The notes under the pieces are model-generated. The model saw only the letters and a list, made by a program, of their open reading frames with translations, had not been told where the DNA came from and did no database searches. Position numbers and translations under genes: made by a program. This document shows positions 54,907 through 64,000 of a stretch of DNA of 64,000 nucleotides, one piece after another. The DNA comes from Mycobacterium nebraskense (GTDB lineage: Bacteria > Actinomycetota > Actinomycetes > Mycobacteriales > Mycobacteriaceae), in NCBI RefSeq assembly GCF_002102255.1, contig NZ_LQPH01000173.1, forward strand, positions 1 to 64,000, in the 5' to 3' direction. Within the stretch, counting starts at the first letter, position 1. Every line of letters starts with the position of its first letter.

Positions 54907-55815
54907 TCAGGTGAGGCTGGCCAGCCTGGCGGCGCCGACCAGTCCGGCCTGGCCGCCGAGTTCGGCGGGCACCACCCGCAGACCGGCCAGAAAATCCAGC
55001 CCGGCGTATTCGGCCAGCTTCTCCCGCAAGGGATCGAAGAGCAGGCGACCGGAGTTGGCGACGCCTCCCCCGATGACGACGAGGTCCAGATCGCAGACCG
55101 CGCCGACCGAGGCGATCATCGCCGCGAGCGCGGTAGCCCCCCTGCGGAATGCCCGGTCCGCCACCGGATCCCCGGCCGCCGCCGCGGCGGCCAGTTCCCG
55201 GGCACCCGCGACGGGCGGCGCGGACCAACCGTTGGCCCGCGCCCAGCGCACCATCGACGGTCCGGACGCGATGGCCTCGACGCAGCCACGGCCGCCGCAC
55301 ACGCAGGGCGGGCCACCGTCCTCCACCACCACGTGCCCGACGTGACCGGCATTGCCGGTGCGGCCGGTGTACGGAATGCCGCCGAGCACGAGTCCGCCGC
55401 CCACGCCGGTGGACACCACCATGCCCAGCAGGAAGTCGGCGCCCCGACCGGCGCCGCGCCAGTGCTCGCCCAGCGCCATGCACACGCCGTCGCCGCCGAG
55501 CCGTACGGGCACTCCCGGCACCGCGGCCGCCGCTCTGTCGCGCAGCGGGAAGCCTTGCCAGCCCTTGATGTTGATGGGGCTGACGGTTCCGCCGGGCAGG
55601 TCGATGGGGCCGGCCGAACCGATACCCACCGCGGCGACGGCACCGGCGGCCGCGTGCAGCGCGTCGGCGATTGTCGCCTCGACCGCGGCCCACACCTCCT
55701 CGGCCGCGCCGCCGCTCGGCGTGGGCCGGGTGACGGTGTGCACCAGCGTGCCGTCGGGATCGGCTAGGCCGGCGGCGATCTTGGTGCCGCCGATGTCCAG
55801 GCAGAGGGTGAGCAT
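54907..55815 (-). CDS. ROK-family sugar kinase
   Basis: A 302-residue ROK protein (Rv0650-like) from the ATG at 55815 (MLTLCLDIGGTKIAAGL). ATP-site DIGGTK, sugar/catalytic region GNAGHVGHVVVE, and zinc motif CVCGGRGCVE are all intact, so it should be an active sugar kinase, perhaps for glucose or mannose. It begins 5 bases after the SurA-like gene, forming a unit with the alpha-mannosidase, which fits phosphorylation of released mannose (inference). Confidence 0.9.
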   Translation of the reverse strand: MLTLCLDIGGTKIAAGLADPDGTLVHTVTRPTPSGGAAEEVWAAVEATIADALHAAAGAVAAVGIGSAGPIDLPGGTVSPINIKGWQGFPLRDRAAAAVPGVPVRLGGDGVCMALGEHWRGAGRGADFLLGMVVSTGVGGGLVLGGIPYTGRTGNAGHVGHVVVEDGGPPCVCGGRGCVEAIASGPSMVRWARANGWSAPPVAGARELAAAAAAGDPVADRAFRRGATALAAMIASVGAVCDLDLVVIGGGVANSGRLLFDPLREKLAEYAGLDFLAGLRVVPAELGGQAGLVGAARLASLT

Positions 55816-55820
55816 CGCGA

Positions 55821-56432
55821 TCAGTGCCGGTGGGTGTTGTCGGGTTGGCGGGGGTCGCCGGGATGCTCGTAGCCGGGGGCAAGCCGCACCAGCTCGGCCC
55901 GCCGCGCGTCCAGCCACACCCGGAAGGCGCGCCGCCGGGCGGCGCCCCGCAGGTGGTCGGCGATCGCCGACCGGACGTCGTCCAGCGGCGGCCCGACCGG
56001 CGGCGGGGTCCGCCAGCCGTGCCGCTCGCGGCGCGGCTTGGCGAACCGGAGCGGGTTGCGGGCGTGGTAGTCGGCCACCTGCTCGTCGTCGACGCCCACC
56101 GCGGCGGTGACGTCGGCGAACAGCGCCCGCGCGCGAGGCTCGGCCAGCGCGGCCGCGGCGACGCTGCCGAGCTCCAGCCGCGCCGTGGCGTCGGGCAGCA
56201 GCTCGGCTTCGCTCGGCACGCCTCGCCCGCTCAGGCCGCGCGCGTCGGCCTCGGCGGCGACGAGCCGCTCGGTCACGATCAGCTGGGTCAGCCAGCGCCG
56301 CAGCTGACGGCCTTCGCTCGTGCCGCCCGCCGGCAACGCGGCCGCGCCCGGTCCGCCGCGCAGCCGGGTTTCGGCCGCGTCGACCTCGTCGACCAAGACC
56401 GGGATCCCGGCAACCGTGGCGACCACGCTCAT
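55821..56432 (-). CDS. conserved protein in the position of Rv0649 (SurA-like)
   Basis: A 203-residue protein starting MSVVATVAGIPVLVDEVDAAE, overlapping the mannosidase stop (ATGA). The pattern VAGIPVLVDEVDAAETRLR, then LRRWLTQLIVTERLVAAEADARGL and a late ADYHARNPLRF, resembles the N-terminal chaperone part of SurA/parvulin proteins. The M. tuberculosis counterpart has been called fabD2, but no malonyltransferase GHSxG motif is visible, so that name is doubtful. No signal peptide. Confidence 0.7.
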   Translation of the reverse strand: MSVVATVAGIPVLVDEVDAAETRLRGGPGAAALPAGGTSEGRQLRRWLTQLIVTERLVAAEADARGLSGRGVPSEAELLPDATARLELGSVAAAALAEPRARALFADVTAAVGVDDEQVADYHARNPLRFAKPRRERHGWRTPPPVGPPLDDVRSAIADHLRGAARRRAFRVWLDARRAELVRLAPGYEHPGDPRQPDNTHRH

Positions 56433-59400
56433 GTCACGGTCACCTCTACCGCCGGGGTATAGACCAGCCGGCCGGCGCAGCCGACCCGGACCAGGGCCCA
56501 CCACCGGCCGGGGTCCAGCCAGGCGGGAGGGGCCACCGTGAAGGCGAGGTCGGCGGTGCCGCGGGCGGGCAGGACCGCGCCCACCACGGCGGGGCCCAGC
56601 CACTCCCACGTGCCCCACGGGCTGATCAGATGCGCCTCGAGCGCCAGGTCCGCCCCGGCGTGGCTGCCGATCCTGACGGTCAGCGCCGCCGTGTCGCCGG
56701 CGGTCAACTCGAGGTCAGCCGGCCCCTCGGCGAGGTAGATCAGCTTCGCCTCGTCGCACGCGCCGACCTCGACGAGGCACACATCCTCGACCGTCTGTCG
56801 CCATGCGGCCGGAATCTCGTCCCCGCTGATGCGGAGCTGGGCCCGGACCGGGTACAGCCCCGGCTCGGCCGATGCGGGCACCGACACCGCCACGTCGGCC
56901 TCGCGGTAGTCGCCGCTGCGCAGCGTGAGGGGCAGCTCGTCCGGCTTGGCCGACCAGCCGTCCGGACATACCAGCGTGACCGTGCCGGTCAGGGTGGCAT
57001 CGCTGCAGTCGCTGGCCGCGGTGAGGCGCACCATCACCTCGCCGCCGGGCTCGGCGGCCACCCGCGCGGGATGCAGATGCGCGACGGCCGGCAGCCCGCC
57101 GAGCGGCGCCGGGCCCCGGTTGTGCAGCCAGTAGCGCGCGTACAACGGCTGGGCGATTTCCGCCTGTGGGGCCAGCGCGCTGGATTCCGTCAGCGCGCGG
57201 GGCGTCTCGAACCGGGCCAGCACGGTGGCCACCTGGTACCCATGCAGGTCGAGCGGACGGCGGCCCTCGCTCGGGTTTTCGAGTAAGTCGGCAGCGCGGA
57301 AGTCGCTGACCTCGCCGATGTCCGAGCCGATCAACACACTGGTCCCCGCCCCCCTCGTTTCCACCAGGCGCAGCGCCACGGCGCGCGGGTCGACCGGCCG
57401 GGCGCGACCCGCCGTGAGCGGGTTGCCGGCCGCCTTGAGGGCCGCCAGTTGCACCCCGCCGGCGGGCTCCACGTTCAACAGCGATCCTGACGCGGGCAAC
57501 GCGCCCCGCGCCCGGCCGCAAGCGGCGGCGAGCAGCGGGTGGGAGAACTGCGCGCTGCGGGCGGGGATCTCGGCGCGCCGCCAGTCGCCCGCGCCGCAGA
57601 CCAGCGCGTAGTCGAAATCGTGGGTCCAGTGCTGGAGTTGGAAGTTCGAGCCGTCCGGGGCGGTGCGGCGCGGTTCGTCGATCCAGACGCCCGACGGCCA
57701 ACCGGTGCAGGAGCGCATCAACGCGGTGTGCAGGGTGCCTTCGGCGTCGACGGCGAAGCTGGGCACGCCCCGGTTGAGCAGGGCGACGGTGCGGTCCTCG
57801 AATCCGTCGATTCCCGCCGGTGCCCGCTGGGTCACCACGACCTCGGCGTCGGCCAGACCCTCGCTTACCGACGCGATCGCGGCGGCCAGGCTTTCCTCGT
57901 CGCGGCCGGCGATCACCAGCACGGGCAACGCCGCCGCCGCACGCAGGTCGGCGCCCGGCACCCACACCGCGGCCAACGGCGTCGCGGCCGGCACCCAGAC
58001 CCGGGCCTGGCCCGTCGTGGCCAACTGGCGGTCGAGTTCGTCCGCGTACACCGGGTCGGCCTGTGCCAGCACGGCCTTGGTGAAGGCGTTGCGGGCCGGT
58101 CCGCCCAGCGCGATGCGCACGTCCGGCAAGTTCGAGTCGACGTCGAGCTGGCCGTAGCGCGGCTTGTCCGCGGCGCTGCAGGTCGCGGTCACCCCGGCGC
58201 GGACCAGCGCGACCATCAGCTCGCGCGCCAGCGGTCCCGACACCGCCTCGTCCGGCGACACCACCTCGGCCACCGAGATCGCCCGCACGGCCTCACCCGA
58301 CCGGACGCGCGCCGCCGAAGACAAGCCGAACCAGCCGTAGGCCGGGTTGTCCAGCGTCCACGGGTGCTGCGCGGTGTCCACCGATTCGGGTCCGTCATGC
58401 AGCAACGCGAAACCCCGTCCCACGACGGCGTCACCGACCTCGCTGACCGGCATGGCGCCCGGCACCGGGCATGGCCAGCGCAGCCGCACCAGGCGGTCGA
58501 CCCCGCTGAATTCGTCGATGGTGGTGCGGCAGTCCACCCGCGACACGCCGCGCCACAGCGTCAGGGTCTGGGTGTAGCGCAGCAGGGTGCCGATGCGCCC
58601 GGTGACGACGAGCCGCTGCCCCAGCGGCCCGTGGTAGGCCTGCGCCCGCGCCCGCGACTCCGACGAGCACACCACCGGCCCCTTGGGCAGCAGGTGCCAC
58701 GGGCCCTCGGCCTGCCTCGGGTGCGCGGGATATTCCTCGTAGACGGCCAGCTCGTTGCCCACCCGCCCGTCAGCGATCAGCTCGCGGCCGTCCTGAACCA
58801 GGGACACGACTCCCCCGCCGCGCGCCGGGTCGACCTCGAGCCTGTAGTGCTCGTTGGCGATCGCCGAGCCGGACACCGGTTCCCAGCCGCTCGGGCCGTC
58901 GGCGGGAACGAGCCGGTACGCCCGCCAGCCCAGCGACGGCACCCCTTGCGCCAGCCAGGTGACCGACCGGCCGCCGTGCTCGACGTGTGCGGGCAGCTCG
59001 GCACCGTCGGCGTCCAGCACCCGGACCCCGGCGGCGAGCGGCGGGTCGATCCGCGCGGTGACGACGTCGGTGCGCCGCTGGGCCAACGGGTTCCACACGA
59101 TGACATCGCCCTCGACAACACCGACCGCCCGGGACAGCAACGCCAGCGAACGCTCGCGGGTCGCGCGGCCCAGCTCCCACGCGTCGCGCCAGCCGGTCAG
59201 CAGGTCGAGGTAGACCTGGTCTGACTCCGAGCCGGTGATGCCGTCATGGTGCGCCCCGTAAGCCAGCTGCACCCACGCCTTGGCCAGCGCCGCCTGCGGG
59301 TACTCGGCACCGGACACCAGCGCGGCGAACACGGCGAACCGCTCGGCCTCCAGCACGGTGGTCTCGGCGGCCCGGTTGGCCTGTTTGGTGTCGATGTAGG

Positions 59401-60589
59401 ACACGTCCTTGCCCGTGTAGATCGGGTTCATGTCGCGGGTCTGCGGCGACGGGACGCGGCCGCGCTCGGCCAGTTCGGCCCGCACGGCCGCGAAAAACTC
59501 CCGCGGCAGCGCGCACACGAAGCGCGGCCAGGTGTAGCGCGCGGCCCAGTCGCGGTGGATGGCGGTGACCCACTTGTTCGGCGGCGTGTAGTCGGTGCCG
59601 ACCGGCAGCAGCACGTTACGCGTCAGCGCGACCCTCTTGAGCTGGTCGAAGAGCGCAAAGGTGGCCTCCTCGGCCTCGGCCAGTGAGGCCGACGAGTCCA
59701 TCCCCCAGCCCGCCCCATAGTGCGCCGGCATGTAGTGGGTGAGCAGGCCCCGACCGGACGGCGCGATCCACTCGAATTCGCTGCAGAATTGCATGCCCTC
59801 GACGCCCCCGGAGTGGGTCGGGCCCCACTGGTGGTGCGGGCCGCGCGCCCACGAGCTCGACGTCAGCCCGGCGTCGGCGGCCAGCCCGGGAAATTGCGGG
59901 TCGTGGCCGAACACGTCGAGCTGCCACGCGGTCGCCGGGTCGGCGCCCAGCACGTCGCGCTGGAATCCCATGCCGTGCACCAGGTTTCGGATGGTCGTTT
60001 CCGGGCTGGTGAGGTTGGTGTTGGGCTCGTTGTAGGTGCCGCCCATCACCTCGACGCGGCCCTGGGCGACGAACCGGCGTAGGTCGGCGCGGTCCTCGGG
60101 GCGGGTATCCGAGTACGGCTTGAGGTAGTCCACTTCGGCCAGCACGAACTTGTACTCGGGCTCACGGCGAGCCATTTCCAGGTGCGCGTGCACCAGCTCG
60201 AAGGCGTTGGCCTGGCGCCCCGGCGGGTCTTCGCGCCACTCGCTGGTGTAGGCGCCCTGGGTGTTCCACCAGACCGGGTCGTAGTGGAAGTGACTGACCA
60301 TGAACATGGTCCAGCCGGGCTCGGCCACGATGAACTCGAACGGCACCCGGGCGCCGGCGGCCAGCGCCCGCGCCGCCCGCCGCTGCCCGACGATCGGGCG
60401 GTCCACCCTGACCGGGACCTCGACGACCTCGTCGCCGACCCCGGCCACTGCCTCCCCGGTCAAACCGTCCCCGTCGACGCGGATCGGCGTCGGTTCGGCC
60501 ACTGCGGATACGGTGACGCGGGCCAGCTGTAGCGGCGCGTCCGGCGGCCCGGCGAACAGCTCGGTCGAGTGTGCCGAAACCAGCTGCAT
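56429..60589 (-). CDS. alpha-mannosidase, glycoside hydrolase family 38
   Basis: A 1386-residue enzyme (Rv0648-like, but longer than the 1215 residues I recall for that protein). The catalytic domain carries the metal site HFHYDPVWW, nucleophile region WQLDVFGHDPQFPGLA and AYGAHHDGITGSESDQVY; a middle helical domain and long C-terminal beta-sandwich regions follow. No signal peptide is seen, so it is probably cytosolic and trims mannose from internalised or recycled mannans. Divergent from the DinB gene over only 38 bases. Confidence 0.93.
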   Translation of the reverse strand: MQLVSAHSTELFAGPPDAPLQLARVTVSAVAEPTPIRVDGDGLTGEAVAGVGDEVVEVPVRVDRPIVGQRRAARALAAGARVPFEFIVAEPGWTMFMVSHFHYDPVWWNTQGAYTSEWREDPPGRQANAFELVHAHLEMARREPEYKFVLAEVDYLKPYSDTRPEDRADLRRFVAQGRVEVMGGTYNEPNTNLTSPETTIRNLVHGMGFQRDVLGADPATAWQLDVFGHDPQFPGLAADAGLTSSSWARGPHHQWGPTHSGGVEGMQFCSEFEWIAPSGRGLLTHYMPAHYGAGWGMDSSASLAEAEEATFALFDQLKRVALTRNVLLPVGTDYTPPNKWVTAIHRDWAARYTWPRFVCALPREFFAAVRAELAERGRVPSPQTRDMNPIYTGKDVSYIDTKQANRAAETTVLEAERFAVFAALVSGAEYPQAALAKAWVQLAYGAHHDGITGSESDQVYLDLLTGWRDAWELGRATRERSLALLSRAVGVVEGDVIVWNPLAQRRTDVVTARIDPPLAAGVRVLDADGAELPAHVEHGGRSVTWLAQGVPSLGWRAYRLVPADGPSGWEPVSGSAIANEHYRLEVDPARGGGVVSLVQDGRELIADGRVGNELAVYEEYPAHPRQAEGPWHLLPKGPVVCSSESRARAQAYHGPLGQRLVVTGRIGTLLRYTQTLTLWRGVSRVDCRTTIDEFSGVDRLVRLRWPCPVPGAMPVSEVGDAVVGRGFALLHDGPESVDTAQHPWTLDNPAYGWFGLSSAARVRSGEAVRAISVAEVVSPDEAVSGPLARELMVALVRAGVTATCSAADKPRYGQLDVDSNLPDVRIALGGPARNAFTKAVLAQADPVYADELDRQLATTGQARVWVPAATPLAAVWVPGADLRAAAALPVLVIAGRDEESLAAAIASVSEGLADAEVVVTQRAPAGIDGFEDRTVALLNRGVPSFAVDAEGTLHTALMRSCTGWPSGVWIDEPRRTAPDGSNFQLQHWTHDFDYALVCGAGDWRRAEIPARSAQFSHPLLAAACGRARGALPASGSLLNVEPAGGVQLAALKAAGNPLTAGRARPVDPRAVALRLVETRGAGTSVLIGSDIGEVSDFRAADLLENPSEGRRPLDLHGYQVATVLARFETPRALTESSALAPQAEIAQPLYARYWLHNRGPAPLGGLPAVAHLHPARVAAEPGGEVMVRLTAASDCSDATLTGTVTLVCPDGWSAKPDELPLTLRSGDYREADVAVSVPASAEPGLYPVRAQLRISGDEIPAAWRQTVEDVCLVEVGACDEAKLIYLAEGPADLELTAGDTAALTVRIGSHAGADLALEAHLISPWGTWEWLGPAVVGAVLPARGTADLAFTVAPPAWLDPGRWWALVRVGCAGRLVYTPAVEVTVT

Positions 60590-60627
60590 CCCCGCACTTT
60601 ACGGCGCATGGGACGTAATATCTCCTA

Positions 60628-61233
60628 ATGCCCGCCCTCGCCCCGCCGGTGGCCGACGAACGCAGCGCCCTGCGCGAATTCCTGGCGTTTCACCAGAGCG
60701 CGTATTTCGCCGTCAGCTACGGCCTCACCGATGAACAGGCCCGGTCCACGCCTTCGGTCAGCGCGCTGTCGATCGGCGGGCTGGTCAAGCACGTCACCGC
60801 TATGCAGCGCACCTGGATGGCGCGGGTCGCCGCCGCGCCGGATGCGCCCCCGAAGGACCCGCGCCCCTTCGAGCAGATCGCGAGCGAGTTCGCGGACCAG
60901 CATGTGATGCGGCCCGACGAGACACTGGACGGGCTGCTGCGGGCATTCAAAGAACAGAACGCGAAGTCCCTGCGGCTGGTGGAGACCGCGGACCTCGACG
61001 CCGCGGTGCCGGTTCCCCAGGACATCCCCTGGTTCCCCAAGGATCAGGAGGCCTGGTCGGTGCGCTGGGTGATCCTGCATGTGATCAACGAATTGGCCCG
61101 CCACGCGGGGCACGCCGACATCGTTCGAGAAACCATCGACGGCGCCACCATGTACGAGTTGATCGCCGGGCTGGAGGGCTGGGCGATCCAGGGCTGGGTA
61201 CAACCCTGGAAGAGCGGTGAGCCTCCGAGCTAG
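60628..61233 (+). CDS. DinB/DUF664-family protein
   Basis: A 201-residue four-helix-bundle protein. The metal-binding His triad is visible in GGLVKHVTAMQRTW and HVINELARHAGHADIVRE. The family includes mycothiol- and bacillithiol-dependent transferases, so a thiol transferase role is possible. The start is 38 bases from the divergent mannosidase start. The next gene begins 40 bases downstream. Confidence 0.88.
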   Translation: MPALAPPVADERSALREFLAFHQSAYFAVSYGLTDEQARSTPSVSALSIGGLVKHVTAMQRTWMARVAAAPDAPPKDPRPFEQIASEFADQHVMRPDETLDGLLRAFKEQNAKSLRLVETADLDAAVPVPQDIPWFPKDQEAWSVRWVILHVINELARHAGHADIVRETIDGATMYELIAGLEGWAIQGWVQPWKSGEPPS

Positions 61234-61273
61234 AGGATTGGGCCTGGCTCCGCCGATTTGGCAGACTGCTGGG

Positions 61274-62620
61274 ATGAGTTCCACCAAACACCGAGACGTG
61301 GCCAGGCTTGACCGGGTGCCGCTGCCGGTGGAAGCGGCCCGGGTAGCCGTCACCGGTTGGCAGGTCACCCGCACCGCCGCTCGCGTCGTCAGCAAGCTCC
61401 CGGGCAGGGGGCCCTGGCAGCAGAAGGTGATCAAGCAGCTCCCGCAGACCTTCGCCGACCTCGGCCCGACGTACGTGAAATTCGGGCAGATCATCGCGTC
61501 CAGCCCCGGGGCGTTCGGCGAATCCCTGTCCCGTGAATTTCGCGGCCTGCTCGACCGGGTGCCGCCCGCCGACACCGACGAGGTGCACAAGCTGCTCGTC
61601 GAGGAGCTCGGTGGCGACCCCGCCGACCTGTTCGCCAAGTGGGAGGAGACGCCGTTCGCGTCGGCGTCCATCGCCCAGGTGCACTACGCCACCCTGCACA
61701 CCGGCGAAGAGGTCGTCGTCAAGATTCAGCGCCCGGGCATCCGCCGCCGGGTCGCCGCCGACCTGCAGATCCTCAAGCGCTTCGCCCAGGCCGTCGAACT
61801 GGCCAAGCTGGGCCGCCGGCTCTCGGCGCAGGACGTGGTCGCCGACTTCTCCGACAACCTGGCCGAGGAGCTGAACTTCCGGCTCGAGGCGCAGTCGATG
61901 GATGCGTGGGTCTCGCACCTGCACGCCTCGCCGCTGGGCCGCAACATCCGGGTGCCGCAGGTGCATTGGGACTTCACCTCCGAGCGGGTGCTGACGATGG
62001 AGCGGGTGCAGGGCATCCGCATCGACGATGTCGCCGCCATCCGCAAGGCCGGGTTCGACGGGGTCGAACTGGTGAAGGCGCTGCTGTTCTCGCTTTTCGA
62101 GGGCGGGCTGCGGCACGGGCTGTTCCACGGCGACCTGCACGCCGGCAACCTTTACGTCGACGAGGCGGGCCGCATCGTGTTCTTCGACTTCGGCATCATG
62201 GGCCGCATCGACCCGCGCACCCGCTGGCTGCTGCGCGAGCTGGTGTATGCGCTGCTGGTGAAGAAGGACCACGCGTCGGCCGGCAAGATCGTCGTGCTGA
62301 TGGGCGCCGTCGGCACCATGAAGCCCGAGGCCCAGGCCGCCGAGGACCTGGAGAAGTTCGCCACCCCGTTGACCATGCAGACGCTGGGCGACATGTCTTA
62401 CGCCGACCTCGGGCGGCAGCTGTCGGCCCTGGCCGACGCCTACGACGTCAAGCTGCCCCGCGAGTTGGTGCTCATCGGCAAGCAGTTCCTCTACGTCGAG
62501 CGGTACATGAAGCTGCTCGCGCCGAAGTGGCAGATGATGTCCGACCCGCAGCTGACCGGCTATTTCGCGAACTTCATGGTCGAGGTCAGCCGCGAGCACC
62601 AGTCCGACATCGAAGTCTGA
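61274..62620 (+). CDS. ABC1/AarF/UbiB-family atypical kinase
   Basis: A 448-residue protein (Rv0647c-like) with the ABC1 signature KFGQIIASSPGAF, Ala-rich loop region FASASIAQVHYATLH with VVVKIQRPG, catalytic HGDLHAGNLYV and metal-binding FFDFGIMGR. UbiB-type proteins support quinone or lipid metabolism through ATPase/kinase activity. A GTG at 61217 could add 19 residues but overlaps the DinB gene. Its stop shares a base with lipG (TGATG). Confidence 0.9.
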   Translation: MSSTKHRDVARLDRVPLPVEAARVAVTGWQVTRTAARVVSKLPGRGPWQQKVIKQLPQTFADLGPTYVKFGQIIASSPGAFGESLSREFRGLLDRVPPADTDEVHKLLVEELGGDPADLFAKWEETPFASASIAQVHYATLHTGEEVVVKIQRPGIRRRVAADLQILKRFAQAVELAKLGRRLSAQDVVADFSDNLAEELNFRLEAQSMDAWVSHLHASPLGRNIRVPQVHWDFTSERVLTMERVQGIRIDDVAAIRKAGFDGVELVKALLFSLFEGGLRHGLFHGDLHAGNLYVDEAGRIVFFDFGIMGRIDPRTRWLLRELVYALLVKKDHASAGKIVVLMGAVGTMKPEAQAAEDLEKFATPLTMQTLGDMSYADLGRQLSALADAYDVKLPRELVLIGKQFLYVERYMKLLAPKWQMMSDPQLTGYFANFMVEVSREHQSDIEV

Positions 62621-63525
62621 TGGAGATCCGCACCGGGAACGCCACGTCCGGCGACCTGAAGCTGTACTACGAGGACATGGGCAACATCGACGACCCACCG
62701 GTCCTGCTGATCATGGGGCTGGGCGCCCAGCTGCTGCTGTGGCGCACCGACTTCTGCGAGCAACTGGTCGGCCACGGGCTGCGCGTCATCCGGTACGACA
62801 ACCGCGACGTCGGCCTGTCGAGCAAGACCCAGCACCGCAGCTCGGGGCAGCCGCTGGTCACGCGGTTGGCGCGCTCCTGGCTGGGCTTGCCGAGCAAAGC
62901 GGCATACACGCTCGAGGACATGGCCGACGACGCCGCGGCCGTGCTGGACCATCTCGGCATAAGACACGCGCACATCGTGGGCGCGTCGATGGGCGGCATG
63001 ATCGCCCAGATCTTCGCCGCACGCTTCGACGAGCGGACGAAAACCCTCGGAGTCATCTTCTCCAGCAACAATTCGGCGTTCCTGCCGCCGCCCGGTCCTC
63101 GCCAGCTGCTGGCGCTCATCAAGGGGCCGGCGCCGAGCTCGCCCCGCGACGTGATCATCGACAATGCCATCCGGGTGAGCAAGATCATCGGCAGTCGTCG
63201 CTTCTTGGCGTCCGAGGAGCAACTCCGGGCCGAGGCCATCGAAAGCTACGAACGGAGCTATTACCCGTGGGGCGTCGCACGGCATTTCGACGCCGTGCTG
63301 GGCAGCGGCAGCCTGAGGGGTTACAACCGGCGGACCGCCGTCCCCACCGTCGTGATCCACGGCCGGGCCGACAAACTGATGCGGCCCTTCGGCGGCCGCG
63401 CGGTGGCCAACGCCATCGACGGCGCTCGATTGGTGTTATTCGACGGGATGGGACATGATCTGCCACAGCAGTTGTGGGACCACGTGATCGGTGTGCTGTC
63501 GAGCAACTTCGCCAAAGCGAGCTGA
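62620..63525 (+). CDS. lipG: alpha/beta hydrolase LipG
   Basis: A 301-residue hydrolase, the length of Rv0646c. Nucleophile elbow GASMGGM, acid region VVIHGRADKLM and catalytic His in FDGMGHDLP. Esterase/phospholipase-type activity is expected. Coupled to the upstream kinase gene by TGATG and followed after 85 bases by the mycolic acid methyltransferase gene, as in M. tuberculosis. Confidence 0.92.
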   Translation: MEIRTGNATSGDLKLYYEDMGNIDDPPVLLIMGLGAQLLLWRTDFCEQLVGHGLRVIRYDNRDVGLSSKTQHRSSGQPLVTRLARSWLGLPSKAAYTLEDMADDAAAVLDHLGIRHAHIVGASMGGMIAQIFAARFDERTKTLGVIFSSNNSAFLPPPGPRQLLALIKGPAPSSPRDVIIDNAIRVSKIIGSRRFLASEEQLRAEAIESYERSYYPWGVARHFDAVLGSGSLRGYNRRTAVPTVVIHGRADKLMRPFGGRAVANAIDGARLVLFDGMGHDLPQQLWDHVIGVLSSNFAKAS

Positions 63526-63610
63526 GCCGAAAACACTCGAAGAAACGCTCCCCCTGCGATCTCGGTTCGTATCGCCGCGTTGTACGGTTGTCAAAGGAGG
63601 TGTTCTACCA

Positions 63611-64000
63611 ATGGCCAAGCTGAAGCCGTATTACGAAGAGTCGCAGGCAACCTACGACATTTCAGACGACTTCTTCGCGCTGTTCCTTGACCCCAACATG
63701 GTGTACACCTGCGCCTACTTCAAGAACGACGACATGACGCTGGAAGAGGCGCAGCTCGCCAAGCTGGATCTGGGGCTAGACAAGCTGAACCTCGAGCCCG
63801 GTATGACGCTGCTCGACGTCGGCTGCGGCTGGGGCGGGGCCGTGGTCCGAGCGGTTGAGAAATACGACGTGAATGTCATCGGCATCACGCTCAGCCGAAA
63901 TCACTACGCGCGCACCAAAGCAAGGCTGGCCGAAATCCCAACAACCCGGCGGGCCGAGGCCCGGCTGCAGGGTTGGGAAGAGTTTGACGAGCAGGTCGAT
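63611..64000 (+). CDS. mmaA1: mycolic acid methyltransferase MmaA1-like (partial)
   Basis: The first 130 codons of a cyclopropane-synthase-family methyltransferase, cut by the window end; the family is about 290 residues. AAAGGAGG, an ideal ribosome binding site, ends 10 bases before the ATG. MAKLKPYYEESQATYDISD, MVYTCAYF and the SAM motif LLDVGCGWGG are present. Position after lipG identifies MmaA1, which introduces the distal trans unsaturation with methyl branch in oxygenated mycolates; other MmaA paralogs cannot be excluded from the N-terminus alone. Confidence 0.9.
   Translation, partial: MAKLKPYYEESQATYDISDDFFALFLDPNMVYTCAYFKNDDMTLEEAQLAKLDLGLDKLNLEPGMTLLDVGCGWGGAVVRAVEKYDVNVIGITLSRNHYARTKARLAEIPTTRRAEARLQGWEEFDEQVD

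Noticed and set aside
55821..56432. Malonyl-CoA:ACP transacylase (fabD2) for the gene at the Rv0649 position
   Set aside because: No GHSxG nucleophile or other transacylase motif is present, and the protein is too small at 203 residues.
61639..62619. Upstream extension of lipG into a 628-residue fusion
   Set aside because: It is the shadow frame of the AarF/UbiB gene. The TGATG junction at 62620 gives the normal LipG length.

Overview
The window is chromosomal DNA of a slow-growing Mycobacterium, most like the M. avium complex by gene content. The evidence is high GC, a PE-family gene, the mycofactocin locus, a mycolic acid methyltransferase at the right edge, and a gene order that follows the M. 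tuberculosis stretch mmaA1-lipG to rpsQ-atsA (roughly Rv0645c to Rv0713) in reverse orientation. The species is inferred from gene content, not from any search.

Left part (1-8.7 kb): three DUF4436 membrane-protein paralogs alternate with a formylglycine-generating enzyme (FGE) and a PstS-type phosphate-binding lipoprotein. A small lipoprotein and the large arylsulfatase AtsA follow. AtsA carries the CSPTR motif that FGE would activate. Next (8.8-14.6 kb) comes the S10 ribosomal operon, transcribed leftward from rpsJ to rpsQ, with a recognisable promoter, a structured leader and a strong terminator. A divergent TetR/MFS efflux pair (14.6-17.0 kb) carries a twin-dyad operator.

The mycofactocin locus fills 17-24.2 kb: mftR faces mftABCDEFG, including the 29-codon precursor gene mftA. 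A coupled DUF2332 gene, an FAD oxidoreductase and a mycofactocin-type short-chain dehydrogenase follow. MftA is modified by MftB/MftC, cut by MftE, oxidised by MftD and glycosylated by MftF. MftG and the dehydrogenase belong to the redox use of the cofactor.

A SHOCT-domain membrane protein and a PE protein separate this from the str operon rpsL-rpsG-fusA-tuf (29.1-33.5 kb). Between 33.7 and 42.1 kb lie a TetR regulator, two DUF3060 exported proteins, a proline-rich DUF732 protein, a beta-oxidation cluster (echA5, a PaaX-like regulator, echA4, fadE8), the LpqP esterase and endonuclease IV. The mmpS5-mmpL5-Rv0678 efflux locus of M. tuberculosis is not at this position. rpoB-rpoC (42.2-49.7 kb), the Mce-linked ATPase Mkl/MceG, a carotenoid oxygenase with a divergent TetR gene, and rplJ-rplL with an L10 leader complete the information-processing core.

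At the right end an alpha-mannosidase, a SurA-like small protein and a ROK kinase form one coupled unit. It is divergent from DinB-like, AarF/UbiB-like kinase and LipG genes that lead into mmaA1, which is cut by the window edge. All comparisons with M. tuberculosis are from general knowledge; no database was searched.
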